Of a stretch of 64,000 bases of DNA, positions 17,801 through 26,870 are shown one piece after another. Source of the stretch: Bin80 sp965207565 (GTDB lineage Bacteria; Bacteroidota; Rhodothermia; Rhodothermales; Bin80); the NCBI GenBank assembly GCA_965207565.1, contig CBDBMQ010000033.1:391484-455483 (forward strand). The letters run 5' to 3'. The translations under genes were made by a program, and so were the position numbers. How positions within the stretch are numbered: position 1 is the first letter of the stretch; every line of letters starts with the position of its first letter. The notes under the pieces were generated by a model. That model was not told where the DNA came from. It was given only the letters and a program-made list of their open reading frames with translations, and made no database searches.

Positions 17801-18538
17801 GATTCAAATGAATGGTTACCTACATTCGGCAATGATACCAATTAGTGAGCAGGATGTCCCTTTGTTCATTGATATCCTAATATCACCAATTGCGCAAAAT
17901 GAAACACTTTGCTTGATATTTGAAACCAGTTCCCAACAGCAAGTTCAATTTAGCTTGACTAGTACTACGTTTACGCCGACTGGTTTAGAAATCAAGCATG
18001 AGATTCGGTCAACCAATGTCCACTGCATATTCCCGATCCCAGCTTGATCCGATAAAATTACTTCCTTCCCTGTAGGCAATGACACCATTGATCCCTTTGT
18101 AATATGCTTCCAGATTAATACACAAAGCTTGCGCATCAATGGTACGTGCCATTGCTGCAACTACCTGCCAAGCCTTCTGCAGAGGAAATTGAGATGTGCT
18201 TTGTAGCCACAGATCTGTGGTAGCCATCGGACAGCAGCCGAATGTACTGCTTTATTTGTGTAACCGAAAACTCGAGGGCCCATTCCCGAAGGCAGGTGAG
18301 CCTGCATAAAACCTCAAATGGGATCCATCACCTCCATGTCAGCTCTGGATGCAAGTCAAATCGGGACAAATAGGCCTGCAAAAGCCCCAAAGCCATGGAT
18401 CTCAAAAATAAATTTATGAATTATTCTTGAAGATGTGAGGTTTTAAAGGTAGGTTAGGGCCTAAGCATTTAGTTTTGTTCGTCATTTGGGCGTATACTAC
18501 TCCACGTTTGTCAACACTAACCAAATATCAAAACCAAA
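17801..18538. other. 738-base intergenic region with no recognised gene
   Basis: This gap separates the divergent ilvB and collagen-like genes. Short open frames exist on the minus strand (for example 18009-18227, 72 codons from an ATG), but none gives a recognisable protein. A perfect 14-base palindrome, CCACAGATCTGTGG, lies at 18207-18220. A short hairpin, GCAGG-TGAG-CCTGC, lies near 18292-18305. The gap is large for this compact window and could hold regulatory sequence, decayed coding sequence or an unrecognised small RNA. Confidence 0.5.
17869..17897 (-). promoter_or_regulatory. Possible promoter of the ilv-leu operon
   Basis: On the minus strand TTGCGC (17897-17892) and TATCAA (17874-17869) are separated by 17 bases, each matching four of six sigma-70 consensus positions. 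This would leave a leader of about 60 bases before ilvB. No leader peptide rich in Leu, Ile or Val codons and no attenuator-like hairpin was recognised. Bacteroidota promoters often differ from this consensus, so the call is weak. Confidence 0.25.
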
Positions 18539-19102
18539 ATGAGAAGACAACTCGCGATACTGCCGATAGCCCTCTTTCTATTTGCCTGCGAAGGTCCCGT
18601 TGGACCAGAAGGGCCTGCTGGGCCGCAAGGGGCAACAGGTGCACGTGGAGAGGCAGGAGAGACAGGAGAGGCAGGAGAGACAGGGCCGCCGGGCAACGCC
18701 AACGTTCAGAGTTTTACCGTAACCTTGCAGACAGACCATTTTACGGCAGAGGGGAGCGTGGAACAAGCAGGGTATATGGCAACATTTATTACGCGTGAAA
18801 TTCATGAGCGCGGAGTCATCCTTGCCTATACTGATTTAGGGAGTAATGAAAATGAATGGTACGCCCTTCCTATTACTTTTGGGGGAGGAGACGTTACACT
18901 AACATATGCTTCTTTGGTCGGAGGATTCGTAGTATTAATTCTGCGAGGCACAGGCACCCCACCTAGGGCATCCGTGTTCAATGGGGACAAAATACGTGTC
19001 GTTGCCATTGCTCCGTCAGCCACATCTATGATAAAGGGAGTGGACACGGAGGACTATGCAGCCGTAATGAGGGCGCTAAACTATGAAGAATTTCGGCCTT
19101 AA
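18539..19102 (+). CDS. Collagen-like lipoprotein
   Basis: A 187-residue predicted lipoprotein of unknown function. The signal peptide ends in a lipobox (LFLFAC, Cys17). It is followed directly by about 11 uninterrupted Gly-X-Y triplets, beginning GPVGPEGPAGPQ and ending GPPG. The triplets include a GEAGET hexapeptide present twice, encoded by near-perfect 18-base tandem units at about 18645-18682. The remaining 130 residues look like a beta-rich globular domain and may drive trimerisation, as seen in other bacterial collagen-like proteins. It is monocistronic and divergent from ilvB. The collagen stalk on a lipid anchor suggests a cell-surface spacer; its partner is unknown. Confidence 0.8.
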   Translation: MRRQLAILPIALFLFACEGPVGPEGPAGPQGATGARGEAGETGEAGETGPPGNANVQSFTVTLQTDHFTAEGSVEQAGYMATFITREIHERGVILAYTDLGSNENEWYALPITFGGGDVTLTYASLVGGFVVLILRGTGTPPRASVFNGDKIRVVAIAPSATSMIKGVDTEDYAAVMRALNYEEFRP

Positions 19103-19345
19103 AGTGATGATTCGCACCCTTTTTGTTCGGGCTGATTGGGGAATTCCTGTCACCTTCGCCCTGGATAGCAATTCTTGCTGCCGTCGTCGATTCGCTTGGG
19201 GGGTAATCTCACCCCCGGGCGGTCACATTCTGCCGTAATCCGTGATGCCAGTAGCCCAACAGCAGCACATTGGAATCCAGAGATTCGAGCCACTTTGATC
19301 GGAATCCACAATTGCAACGATATCCTAACCATGCATTCTGCCGAT

Positions 19346-20224
19346 TCATATTTCCAACCGCAGTAACTGGGTAGGAGTCAGAAGAAGAATGTAATCCAGT
19401 AGCGGTGCTGCTGCAATCAGTGGATCATCAAGCGGAATGACCACCTGACGGGACGGGATGCCCTGATGGCTGTAAACCCAAATGGACTGGGGAAAAATGA
19501 TCCATAACCCTTCCTGGGTAATCGTAATATTATTCAGGTCTGATCCAGCTTTTAAGTTGCGTATATGCCCACCGAAATAATCATAAACCTTGACCAGACC
19601 AAGAGCACGATCAGCGACATAGAGCGATGATGCATCGGTTGCAAGACTGACCGGCTCGACCAGTTGCCCCGCGCCAGAACCAAACTCCCCGATCACACGC
19701 TCCAAGCGTCGACTCGCATCCCATTTTAGAACGCGCTGGGATGATGCGTCAATGGCAAATAGTTCTCCCGCGACTCCCGTAGCAACGGCAATTGGCTGTC
19801 CCAGTGCAGTTGAAAATCCATCCCGTAGATCAAGCCGAGGAGAGTGCCCTAACTCACGGTCCGTATTTCTTGGAACCCGGATCGTCTCCAGATGCAGAAG
19901 TTCTTTGGAGAATCGGAACAGGTTGCCGCTCTCTGCATCTGCAAGGACCCATATCAGTCCATTCCCCGGATCAACATCTGAAAGTTCCCCAAACACTCCG
20001 GCATTCGTACCATCCAGGCGTGCCTTGATGTTTCCCCGATGGTCCAGTTGCAATAGCTCCGAAGCTGAGACCACATAAATCAAGCCCTCTGGATCAATGG
20101 CAAGGCGTTGTGCTTCCGGGATCTGCGCGATCACCTTGAATCCGGTTTGAAGCGTATCCTGCGCCCCCGCAACCCGTGCAAAAACCATCAAGAGTACCAA
20201 CAAACTTGCCAAAACTTCCTTCAT
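19346..20224 (-). CDS. Secreted six-bladed/NHL-like beta-propeller protein
   Basis: A 292-residue protein with a signal peptide (cleavage near VAGAQ). Repeated propeller-like strands are visible, such as RLAIDPEGLIYVVSA, VATGVAGELFAIDAS and SLATDASSLYVAD, the pattern of NHL or six-bladed propellers. It probably serves as an envelope-located scaffold or ligand-binding protein; no enzymatic residues were recognised. Its ATG overlaps the purD stop (ATGA at 20221-20224), so it is translated with purine and repair genes. That linkage may be only operon packing. Confidence 0.65.
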   Translation of the reverse strand: MKEVLASLLVLLMVFARVAGAQDTLQTGFKVIAQIPEAQRLAIDPEGLIYVVSASELLQLDHRGNIKARLDGTNAGVFGELSDVDPGNGLIWVLADAESGNLFRFSKELLHLETIRVPRNTDRELGHSPRLDLRDGFSTALGQPIAVATGVAGELFAIDASSQRVLKWDASRRLERVIGEFGSGAGQLVEPVSLATDASSLYVADRALGLVKVYDYFGGHIRNLKAGSDLNNITITQEGLWIIFPQSIWVYSHQGIPSRQVVIPLDDPLIAAAPLLDYILLLTPTQLLRLEI

Positions 20225-21489
20225 TCGCGATGTAATGCACGGTGCCCAATGTCACGGCGAAGATGTTTGCCATCAAACTCTATGAGGTCCGCCGCCTGAT
20301 AAGCATGGTCAATTGCCTCCGGGAGTGTAGCGTTGACTGCCGTTACCCCAAGTACACGTCCACCGGCCGTCAAGATATTCCCCTCGTCCGATTTTGTGCC
20401 TGCATGAAACACGAGTGTCCCCGGGACTTCACCAGCAGCTTTGAGACCGGTAATCACGCATCCTTTCTCATAAGACCCCGGATATCCCCCGCTGGCCAAG
20501 ACCACGCATGCCGCAGCCGATGATTGTTTTTCCAGTCTCAGGTTACCGATCCTTCCTGTTGCAGCACGCAATAGGATTTCAGTCGGGTCGCCCCCCATGA
20601 GGGGCAATACCACCTGCGCCTCAGGGTCGCCAAATCTGCAGTTAAATTCAACGACCTTGGGACCTTGATCCGTAATCATCAATCCGGCATACAAACATCC
20701 TTTGTACAACCTCCCCTCTCGTGCCATTCCTTCAAGTACCGGCTCAATGATACGTGAGCAAGTGGTTTCAATCAGACTTTGCGTCATAACCGGAGCCGGA
20801 GCATATGCCCCCATTCCTCCAGTATTTGGTCCCTGGTCATGGTCAAATACTCGCTTATGATCCTGTGCAGAATCCAGAAGAAGATAATCATCTCCGTCTG
20901 TGAGAACGAACATACTCGCTTCCTCGCCTTCCATCCATTCCTCAATCACAATTTCCTTGCCGGCGTCTCCGAGGCTCCCCTGAATCATTAAATCATCCAG
21001 CGCACGCTCTGAATCCGCAATATCCTCGCACATGATCGCACCTTTACCTGCAGCAAGCCCAGAAGCTTTGATCACACACCTCCCCAGTGTTTGTGCATAA
21101 CTCCTTGCATCATCAATCTGATCTGAATAAAAATGCCGCCACTGCGCTGTCGGAACAAGGTGGCGCTGCATGAACGCTTTGGCAAATGCCTTGCTGCTTT
21201 CAATCTCAGCTGCGGCAGCCGATGGACCAAAGCATGGTATTCCCACATTATCCAAGGCATCTGCAAGCCCCTCGGCAAGGGGCACTTCGGGCCCGATAAT
21301 CACCAAATTGATGTTTTCCTCTCTGGCAAACGATACCAATCCCACAAGGTCTGTCGCCTGAACAGGGATATTCTTCCCAAACTGCTCTGTCCCGGGATTT
21401 CCCGGTGCAATAAATAAAGTGCCTGCACCGCGCACAGCCCACGCCAGCGCATGTTCACGCCCCCCACTTCCAACAATGAGAATTCGCAT
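20221..21489 (-). CDS. purD: Phosphoribosylamine-glycine ligase
   Basis: An ATP-grasp ligase of 422 residues that joins phosphoribosylamine to glycine in purine synthesis. It starts with the GSGGREHALAW motif of the N-domain. The ATP-grasp core includes KASGLAAGKGA, EEWMEGEEASMF, GPNTGGMGAYAP and VEFNCRFGDPEAQ with the metal ligands. Length and domain order are normal. It lies 14 bases downstream of mutS and overlaps the next gene by four bases. Confidence 0.95.
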   Translation of the reverse strand: MRILIVGSGGREHALAWAVRGAGTLFIAPGNPGTEQFGKNIPVQATDLVGLVSFAREENINLVIIGPEVPLAEGLADALDNVGIPCFGPSAAAAEIESSKAFAKAFMQRHLVPTAQWRHFYSDQIDDARSYAQTLGRCVIKASGLAAGKGAIMCEDIADSERALDDLMIQGSLGDAGKEIVIEEWMEGEEASMFVLTDGDDYLLLDSAQDHKRVFDHDQGPNTGGMGAYAPAPVMTQSLIETTCSRIIEPVLEGMAREGRLYKGCLYAGLMITDQGPKVVEFNCRFGDPEAQVVLPLMGGDPTEILLRAATGRIGNLRLEKQSSAAACVVLASGGYPGSYEKGCVITGLKAAGEVPGTLVFHAGTKSDEGNILTAGGRVLGVTAVNATLPEAIDHAYQAADLIEFDGKHLRRDIGHRALHRE

Positions 21490-21503
21490 GGTAAAGCTAT
21501 GGT

Positions 21504-24071
21504 TTAATCAGCGTCCTCCTTTAACTCGGCCAGAAGCAATAATGCCTGCATTGGTGTGATTTTATCTGGATCAATTTCCTTGAGTCGATCTCGAAGTGGA
21601 TCTGGTTCCTGTCCATCAAAGAGGGTCATCTGAATGGATCCAATCTCAGGAGTGATCTCTCGGCTTACCGTTTCCTGCGACTCCAACTCCCGTAGAATTA
21701 TTTTTGCCCGCTGTAACAGTGTTGAGGGCAAGCCCGCCATGCGAGCTACTTCAATTCCATACGAATGATCTGCCCCACCGCGAACCAGTTTGCGAAGAAA
21801 AACAATCTTTCCTCTATGCTCCTGTACGTGAATACGATGATTCTCAACTCGCTCAAGCTGCTCTTCCAGCGCATTCAGTTCATGGTAATGTGTCGCGAAG
21901 AGAGTTCGTGCTGCAATCAAATCATTCTGGTGCAAATATTCCACCAGAGCCCATGCAATGGAGAGTCCATCGAACGTGCTGGTGCCTCGACCTACTTCAT
22001 CCAACAAGATCAGTGAGTTTCGGGTGGCGTTATTGAGAATATTGGCAGTCTCATTCATTTCTACCAGAAAAGTGCTCTCACCTGCAGCCAGATTATCCGA
22101 TGCGCCAACCCGGGTAAAGATGCGATCAACCACACCGATTTGCGCTTCTTTCGCCGGCACAAAACTTCCCGTCTGTGCCATCAAAACAATCAAACCTACT
22201 TGACGCAAGACAACACTCTTCCCCGCCATATTGGGGCCTGTGATAATCAATATTTGGTTCTTGTCTGGATCTATATCCACCGAGTTGGGGACAAATGTTT
22301 CGGGGATGGATTGCTCCACAATAGGATGCCTCCCGTCAAAAATTCGAAGGCATCGGGAGTTATTCAACTCCGGCCGCACATATCTTTCACGAACCGCCAC
22401 CTCCGCAAATGCCACCAGACAATCCAGCACAGCAATCGCTGTCCCCAGATCCTGAAGTTCCTGGGACTTTATGGATAAACTGGCTCGCAGGGAATGCAAC
22501 AGCTCATTTTCGAGCACCGCGATCTTTTCTTTCGCACCGAGAACGCGCTCTTCGTACTCTTTCAACTCACTGGTGATATATCGCTCTGCATTGACCAGCG
22601 TTTGCTTACGAACATAGTCCGCAGGGACCTTATCTCGGTGGGCATTTGTAATCTCAAGGTAGTATCCGAATACTTTGTTATAACCTACTTTGAGGGAAGG
22701 GATGCCGGTTCGCTTGATTTCGCGCTTTTGTAATGTCTCAATGAACTTTTTCCCTGAACTGGATATTTCTTGAAGCTCATCCAGGTTTTGGTTATAACCC
22801 GATCGAAAGATCTGCTCCGAGGATTCATCCAGAGCCTGATGGATCATTGACTTGACCTCGCTGCATGGGTTCAGAACCTGGGCTAATTTCTCTAAAACCA
22901 AGCATTCTGACGCATTGAGTTGCAAAACTATATCTGGCACTTGGCGCAGGGCAAGCCCTAGACTTAGAAGCTCCCGTGGAATGGCACGCTGCGTACAGAT
23001 TCTAGCAACGACCCGCTCAATATCACAGACATGCTTTAGGTGATCCTGCAAGCTACTTCGGATATCCGAATTTCCAACAAGCGTCTCCACCGCATCAAGC
23101 CGCCGATTGATCCGCTGAACATCACGCAGTGGCTGAAAAAGCCATCGCCGTAATGTCCGCGCTCCCATGGCCGTACAGGTGCGATCTAGAAGCTTGACCA
23201 AGGTCATCGCTTTGGAATCCCCATGAAGAGGTGTAAGCAGTTCAAGATTCCTGCGTGTTTGCGGATCAAGAAGCATTGCACCCTGATCCGTTTGCAGGCG
23301 AATCTTTTTGATGTGCCCCGGCTTCCCTTTTTGAGTTTCAATCAAATAGTGAAGGACCGCCCCCGCTGCAACAATTCCCTCTCGGAGTTCTGAAACGCCA
23401 AACCCCTTCAGGGAATGTGTACCAAAATGTTCGAGTAGTGTGAGATTGGCAAAGTCATAATCAAAGATCCAATCCTCACGCGGTGTGACGATATAGCCTT
23501 GGTTGCGCAGATCCTGAATGGGGTCCCGAGTTGATTTATCAATCAGGACCTCCGATGGTTCAATACTTTGTAAGAGATTGTTCAATCGAGAATGGCTGAC
23601 CTCCGTAAGCACAAACTCGCCAGTTGAAACATCTGCATAGGATACCCCTGCCCGCCCCTTCCCATAATGCACTGCTACCAGATAGTTGGCCTGCTTCGGT
23701 GAAAGCGTTTGATCCCGAAGCGATACCCCAGGGGTGACGACTTCGGTTACCCCTCGTTTTACCAGAGTTTTCGTTGCCTTGGGATCTTCCAATTGCTCAC
23801 AAATGGCAACTCTCAACCCGGCATCAACCAGTTTGGGAAGATGATTCTCAAGTGCATGATGAGGGAACCCTGCCAGTGCTACACTCTCGGCCGCACCGTG
23901 TCCCCGCTTGGTCAGCACAATTCCAAGTACATCACTCGCCTTCAGGGCATCCTCTTCAAATGTCTCGTAGAAATCGCCCATGCGAAACAACAACAATGTA
24001 TCCGGATTCTCTTCTTTGATCCGGTAATACTGTTGCATCAGCGGCGTATTACCTTTGTTCTTCTGTGGCAT
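21504..24071 (-). CDS. mutS: DNA mismatch repair protein MutS
   Basis: A mismatch-recognition ATPase of 855 residues. The N-terminal mismatch-binding motif GDFYETF (Phe and Glu contact the mismatch) lies near residue 33. The connector, lever and clamp regions follow. The ATPase domain contains Walker A GPNMAGKS (about residue 610), LLDEVGRGTSTFDG (Walker B and signature) and TLFATHYHELN. The length matches MutS1. It lies between a DUF7033 deacetylase-like gene and purD. The partner mutL is about 11 kb away on the same strand. Confidence 0.96.
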   Translation of the reverse strand: MPQKNKGNTPLMQQYYRIKEENPDTLLLFRMGDFYETFEEDALKASDVLGIVLTKRGHGAAESVALAGFPHHALENHLPKLVDAGLRVAICEQLEDPKATKTLVKRGVTEVVTPGVSLRDQTLSPKQANYLVAVHYGKGRAGVSYADVSTGEFVLTEVSHSRLNNLLQSIEPSEVLIDKSTRDPIQDLRNQGYIVTPREDWIFDYDFANLTLLEHFGTHSLKGFGVSELREGIVAAGAVLHYLIETQKGKPGHIKKIRLQTDQGAMLLDPQTRRNLELLTPLHGDSKAMTLVKLLDRTCTAMGARTLRRWLFQPLRDVQRINRRLDAVETLVGNSDIRSSLQDHLKHVCDIERVVARICTQRAIPRELLSLGLALRQVPDIVLQLNASECLVLEKLAQVLNPCSEVKSMIHQALDESSEQIFRSGYNQNLDELQEISSSGKKFIETLQKREIKRTGIPSLKVGYNKVFGYYLEITNAHRDKVPADYVRKQTLVNAERYITSELKEYEERVLGAKEKIAVLENELLHSLRASLSIKSQELQDLGTAIAVLDCLVAFAEVAVRERYVRPELNNSRCLRIFDGRHPIVEQSIPETFVPNSVDIDPDKNQILIITGPNMAGKSVVLRQVGLIVLMAQTGSFVPAKEAQIGVVDRIFTRVGASDNLAAGESTFLVEMNETANILNNATRNSLILLDEVGRGTSTFDGLSIAWALVEYLHQNDLIAARTLFATHYHELNALEEQLERVENHRIHVQEHRGKIVFLRKLVRGGADHSYGIEVARMAGLPSTLLQRAKIILRELESQETVSREITPEIGSIQMTLFDGQEPDPLRDRLKEIDPDKITPMQALLLLAELKEDAD

Positions 24072-24094
24072 AAACTACAGCAGATAAACCCAGA

Positions 24095-25501
24095 TTATAT
24101 CGGATATCCTCTCCATGAGCTAAGTGCATCTCTTAAAGAGCCAATATATGCCCCCTGCTCACTACACCATTGTACGATGGCCTCAAAATGTTCGCCCCAT
24201 CCTGGATAATCTATTTCCTCTCCAATCACATTATGCCACAAGGCAACCCCTACTCCACCAAATTTCTGGCACATTTTTAGAAGTTCAATGCTTTGGTGGA
24301 CTGCTTCTTCCACTTCATAATTCTGCCGGTTGAAAAGGGCCCCATCCATCAAGAGCAGGGGCATTTCCCAAAGGTCCATCACCTCATTCCTGGTACAATC
24401 AAATTTCAAGAATGGCATACAGGTACCATTCCTGAATCCTGCACACTCCGAAAATCCGAGCGATGAATCAATCAGGAAGCCAGCTTCAGTCTGCAGCCGC
24501 GGCGTGACCCTGGAGTCATAGCGCAGGAAATGCTGCCGAACACTCACAGGGGGCGTTCCGATTTGATTGATAAGCGTACGACGCTCGCTGCGCAAATAGC
24601 CGGGATGAGTATGTGCATGGTAACTCGGATGCAACCCAATTTCAAAATCATCCGACTGCAGATCCATCAGCATTTTTCGCAAAAATTTCTGATCCAGTCG
24701 ATAATGCACATCATTGGGGCCGTGAGCAGCAGTTTTGAGGAAGATGGTTGCGTTCCCATATCTTCGAATCAAACGATGCATTCGATGCAATGCAGTTTGA
24801 AATGCATCTCCAGACGTGTAATAGCTTTGGATAAATTGAAATAACCTGCGCCACCGTTCCATGCCATTCACCTTTCGGCGATTCAGAAAAAAATGCTGCA
24901 CCTTCTCCCTGAAGATCATCCCCAACCGCCAATGCTGAAGATAATCTACATCAATGGTTGGGCAAAATGCCCATTTTTTTTTCGCCCAAGTTTTTGACGA
25001 TACCTGAATCCCTGCCGCGACAAGTTTTTCTCGAAGTACTTCACGATAACAATCCACAACAGGAATATGCGTCACATCCAGTATTGCCTGAAGTGATTCT
25101 TTGTGTGGGAAGCGGCCATGCGAATCCCTCGCGACAGTTGTACTCTCCTGCCAGCCGGAGAGCCAATAAAATGCCGATGCGACTAGATCATCCCCCGCCC
25201 TTGACGAGAAAAGGACTGGGAACTTGCATTCAGAATGGTCTTGCCATGTTATAGTAGCCACATTTAATGGGACAAAATCATCAAAGAAATCTTCTGCGTT
25301 GGGAGCCAACGGTAAAACAATGATCTGTGGATCAAGCCCAGAAGGCGCATCTCCATAGTAGATTCCCCGCCCACTCAGTTTGCTGCGGGGCTGAAATATC
25401 GGACCCAAACCAAGCGGGCCAAGTAACATGCGTATGCTATATTCAGCCTTAGGCCTATAATGATGACCCACTTCAAGGCACACGGGAATTGCTGAATTCA
25501 T
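24095..25501 (-). CDS. DUF7033/polysaccharide-deacetylase-like protein
   Basis: A 468-residue protein with no signal peptide. The first 150 residues resemble the DUF7033-type domain. The C-terminal part looks like a divergent CE4 polysaccharide deacetylase barrel: a metal-binding TIDVD (near residue 185, replacing the classical TFDDG), EIGLHPSYHAH with paired histidines, VRQHFLRYD, and a late LWHNV histidine. Proteins of this type are common in Bacteroidota and probably act on envelope or capsule glycans; the substrate is unknown. It starts at an ATG 94 bases from a divergent HD-domain gene and is first in the run leading to mutS. Confidence 0.7.
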   Translation of the reverse strand: MNSAIPVCLEVGHHYRPKAEYSIRMLLGPLGLGPIFQPRSKLSGRGIYYGDAPSGLDPQIIVLPLAPNAEDFFDDFVPLNVATITWQDHSECKFPVLFSSRAGDDLVASAFYWLSGWQESTTVARDSHGRFPHKESLQAILDVTHIPVVDCYREVLREKLVAAGIQVSSKTWAKKKWAFCPTIDVDYLQHWRLGMIFREKVQHFFLNRRKVNGMERWRRLFQFIQSYYTSGDAFQTALHRMHRLIRRYGNATIFLKTAAHGPNDVHYRLDQKFLRKMLMDLQSDDFEIGLHPSYHAHTHPGYLRSERRTLINQIGTPPVSVRQHFLRYDSRVTPRLQTEAGFLIDSSLGFSECAGFRNGTCMPFLKFDCTRNEVMDLWEMPLLLMDGALFNRQNYEVEEAVHQSIELLKMCQKFGGVGVALWHNVIGEEIDYPGWGEHFEAIVQWCSEQGAYIGSLRDALSSWRGYPI

Positions 25502-25595
25502 TGACGGTTATTTTTATTCATATCATCAGTTCCCGCATCAAATTAAGCAGTGTCTCCATTCTATAGGTGATTAGCTTGAACGCTTCAGCATTATA

Positions 25596-26870
25596 ATGTC
25601 CCGTGACCTTACCGTACTTGCTGACCCTGTTCATGGATTCATTAAAATTCCTCAGAAAATAATCCAACCACTGTTAGAATCCCCCGAAGTGCAAAGACTT
25701 CGCCGGATTAAGCAGTTGGGAATGGGAGCTCTCGTTTTTCCCGCGGCGGAGCACAGCCGCTTTCCACATGCCCTGGGAGCAATGGGACTATTGTCTGGCG
25801 CATTGGACAGTTTTGAAGCGAAGGGAACCCCTATTAAAGAGGAGGAGCGACTGGCGGCGATGGCGGCGATCCTCTTACACGACATTGGTCACAGTCCCTT
25901 CTCTCATACGCTTGAGTCCAAACTGGTTCGCGATACGAAGCATGAGGAGATAAGCATGGCATTGGTTAAACGCCTCAAATCACAGATGGGAGGCCCGCTT
26001 GATATGGCAATAGAAATGCTTGAGGGTAGCCATGAAAAACCATTCTTCAATGCTTTGATTTCCAGTCAACTGGATATGGACCGTCTAGATTATCTGTGCA
26101 GAGATTCTCATTTTACCGGGGTTGCCGAAGGCAGAATCGGAGTTGGTCGGATTCTACGAACATTATGTGTCCATCCAACCGATGGTGGACCTGAATCCCG
26201 TCTTGCCATTGAGTCCAAAGGCGTGTATGCGGTTGAAAATGTACTCATTGCAAGAAGGTTAATGTACTGGCAGGTGTATGTTCACAAGACGGTCATTGCC
26301 GCAGATCATGTACTTCTGAGTGCCATTGATCGGGCTCGTGATCTGATTCAAGGTGGTAACAATAATGCCGTACGGGGAATATCTCCGACCCTCCGTTGGT
26401 TTCTTGAGGAGGATCCAGATAGGAGCCGATTTTTTGAGGATCAAGTTCTGACTCGCTTTCTAGATTTAGATGACTTCGAAGTCATTTACAGCTTAAAACA
26501 GTGGTGCACCAGTAGCGACCGGATCCTGGCGGACTTGTCTCGTCGCATCATTACCAGGGATTTATTCCGTTGCACCTTTCTTGAGGAAGAGCCAAATGGT
26601 CGTCTGCACCAAAACTGGAAGGACCGTATAACGCACACTCTCAGGAAAATGGGGATTACAGACCCGAATGCCCATAGGTATTATTTAAAAGTAGACCAAT
26701 CCAGTCACGCCGCCTATAAACAGGATAAAAATGTCGTGCATGTCCTGAGTCCTCAGGGTCATCTGAGTAATCTGGGGCAGTACGCGGATGGAGCCGCAAT
26801 TAATGCCCTCACCAGATTTGTTCAAAAGCCGTACGTCTGTTATCCGAAGGCCGTGGAACTAGGGTTATGA
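25596..26870 (+). CDS. HD-domain phosphohydrolase (COG1078/dNTPase-like)
   Basis: A 424-residue HD-superfamily protein related to SAMHD1-like dNTP triphosphohydrolases. Metal ligands are visible as RFPHALGA (His), ILLHDIGHSPFSH (the HD pair and a following His) and SSQLDMDRLDYL (last Asp). An N-terminal DPVHGFI motif is typical of this family. It may hydrolyse dNTPs or other nucleotides and be allosterically regulated; neither can be read from sequence. The gene is a single plus-strand unit whose last six bases overlap the convergent neighbour. Confidence 0.85.
   Translation: MSRDLTVLADPVHGFIKIPQKIIQPLLESPEVQRLRRIKQLGMGALVFPAAEHSRFPHALGAMGLLSGALDSFEAKGTPIKEEERLAAMAAILLHDIGHSPFSHTLESKLVRDTKHEEISMALVKRLKSQMGGPLDMAIEMLEGSHEKPFFNALISSQLDMDRLDYLCRDSHFTGVAEGRIGVGRILRTLCVHPTDGGPESRLAIESKGVYAVENVLIARRLMYWQVYVHKTVIAADHVLLSAIDRARDLIQGGNNNAVRGISPTLRWFLEEDPDRSRFFEDQVLTRFLDLDDFEVIYSLKQWCTSSDRILADLSRRIITRDLFRCTFLEEEPNGRLHQNWKDRITHTLRKMGITDPNAHRYYLKVDQSSHAAYKQDKNVVHVLSPQGHLSNLGQYADGAAINALTRFVQKPYVCYPKAVELGL

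Noticed and set aside
18009..18227. 72-codon minus-strand frame between ilvB and the collagen-like gene
   Set aside because: No recognisable family, overlapping alternative frames, and no start context; it could be decayed coding sequence but cannot be supported.
18517..18702. Proline-rich minus-strand frame opposite the collagen region
   Set aside because: It is the antisense of Gly-X-Y codons, an expected shadow of the repeat.
19199..19216. GGGGGT-AATCTC-ACCCCC hairpin as a terminator
   Set aside because: The stem is only six pairs and no T run follows on either strand.
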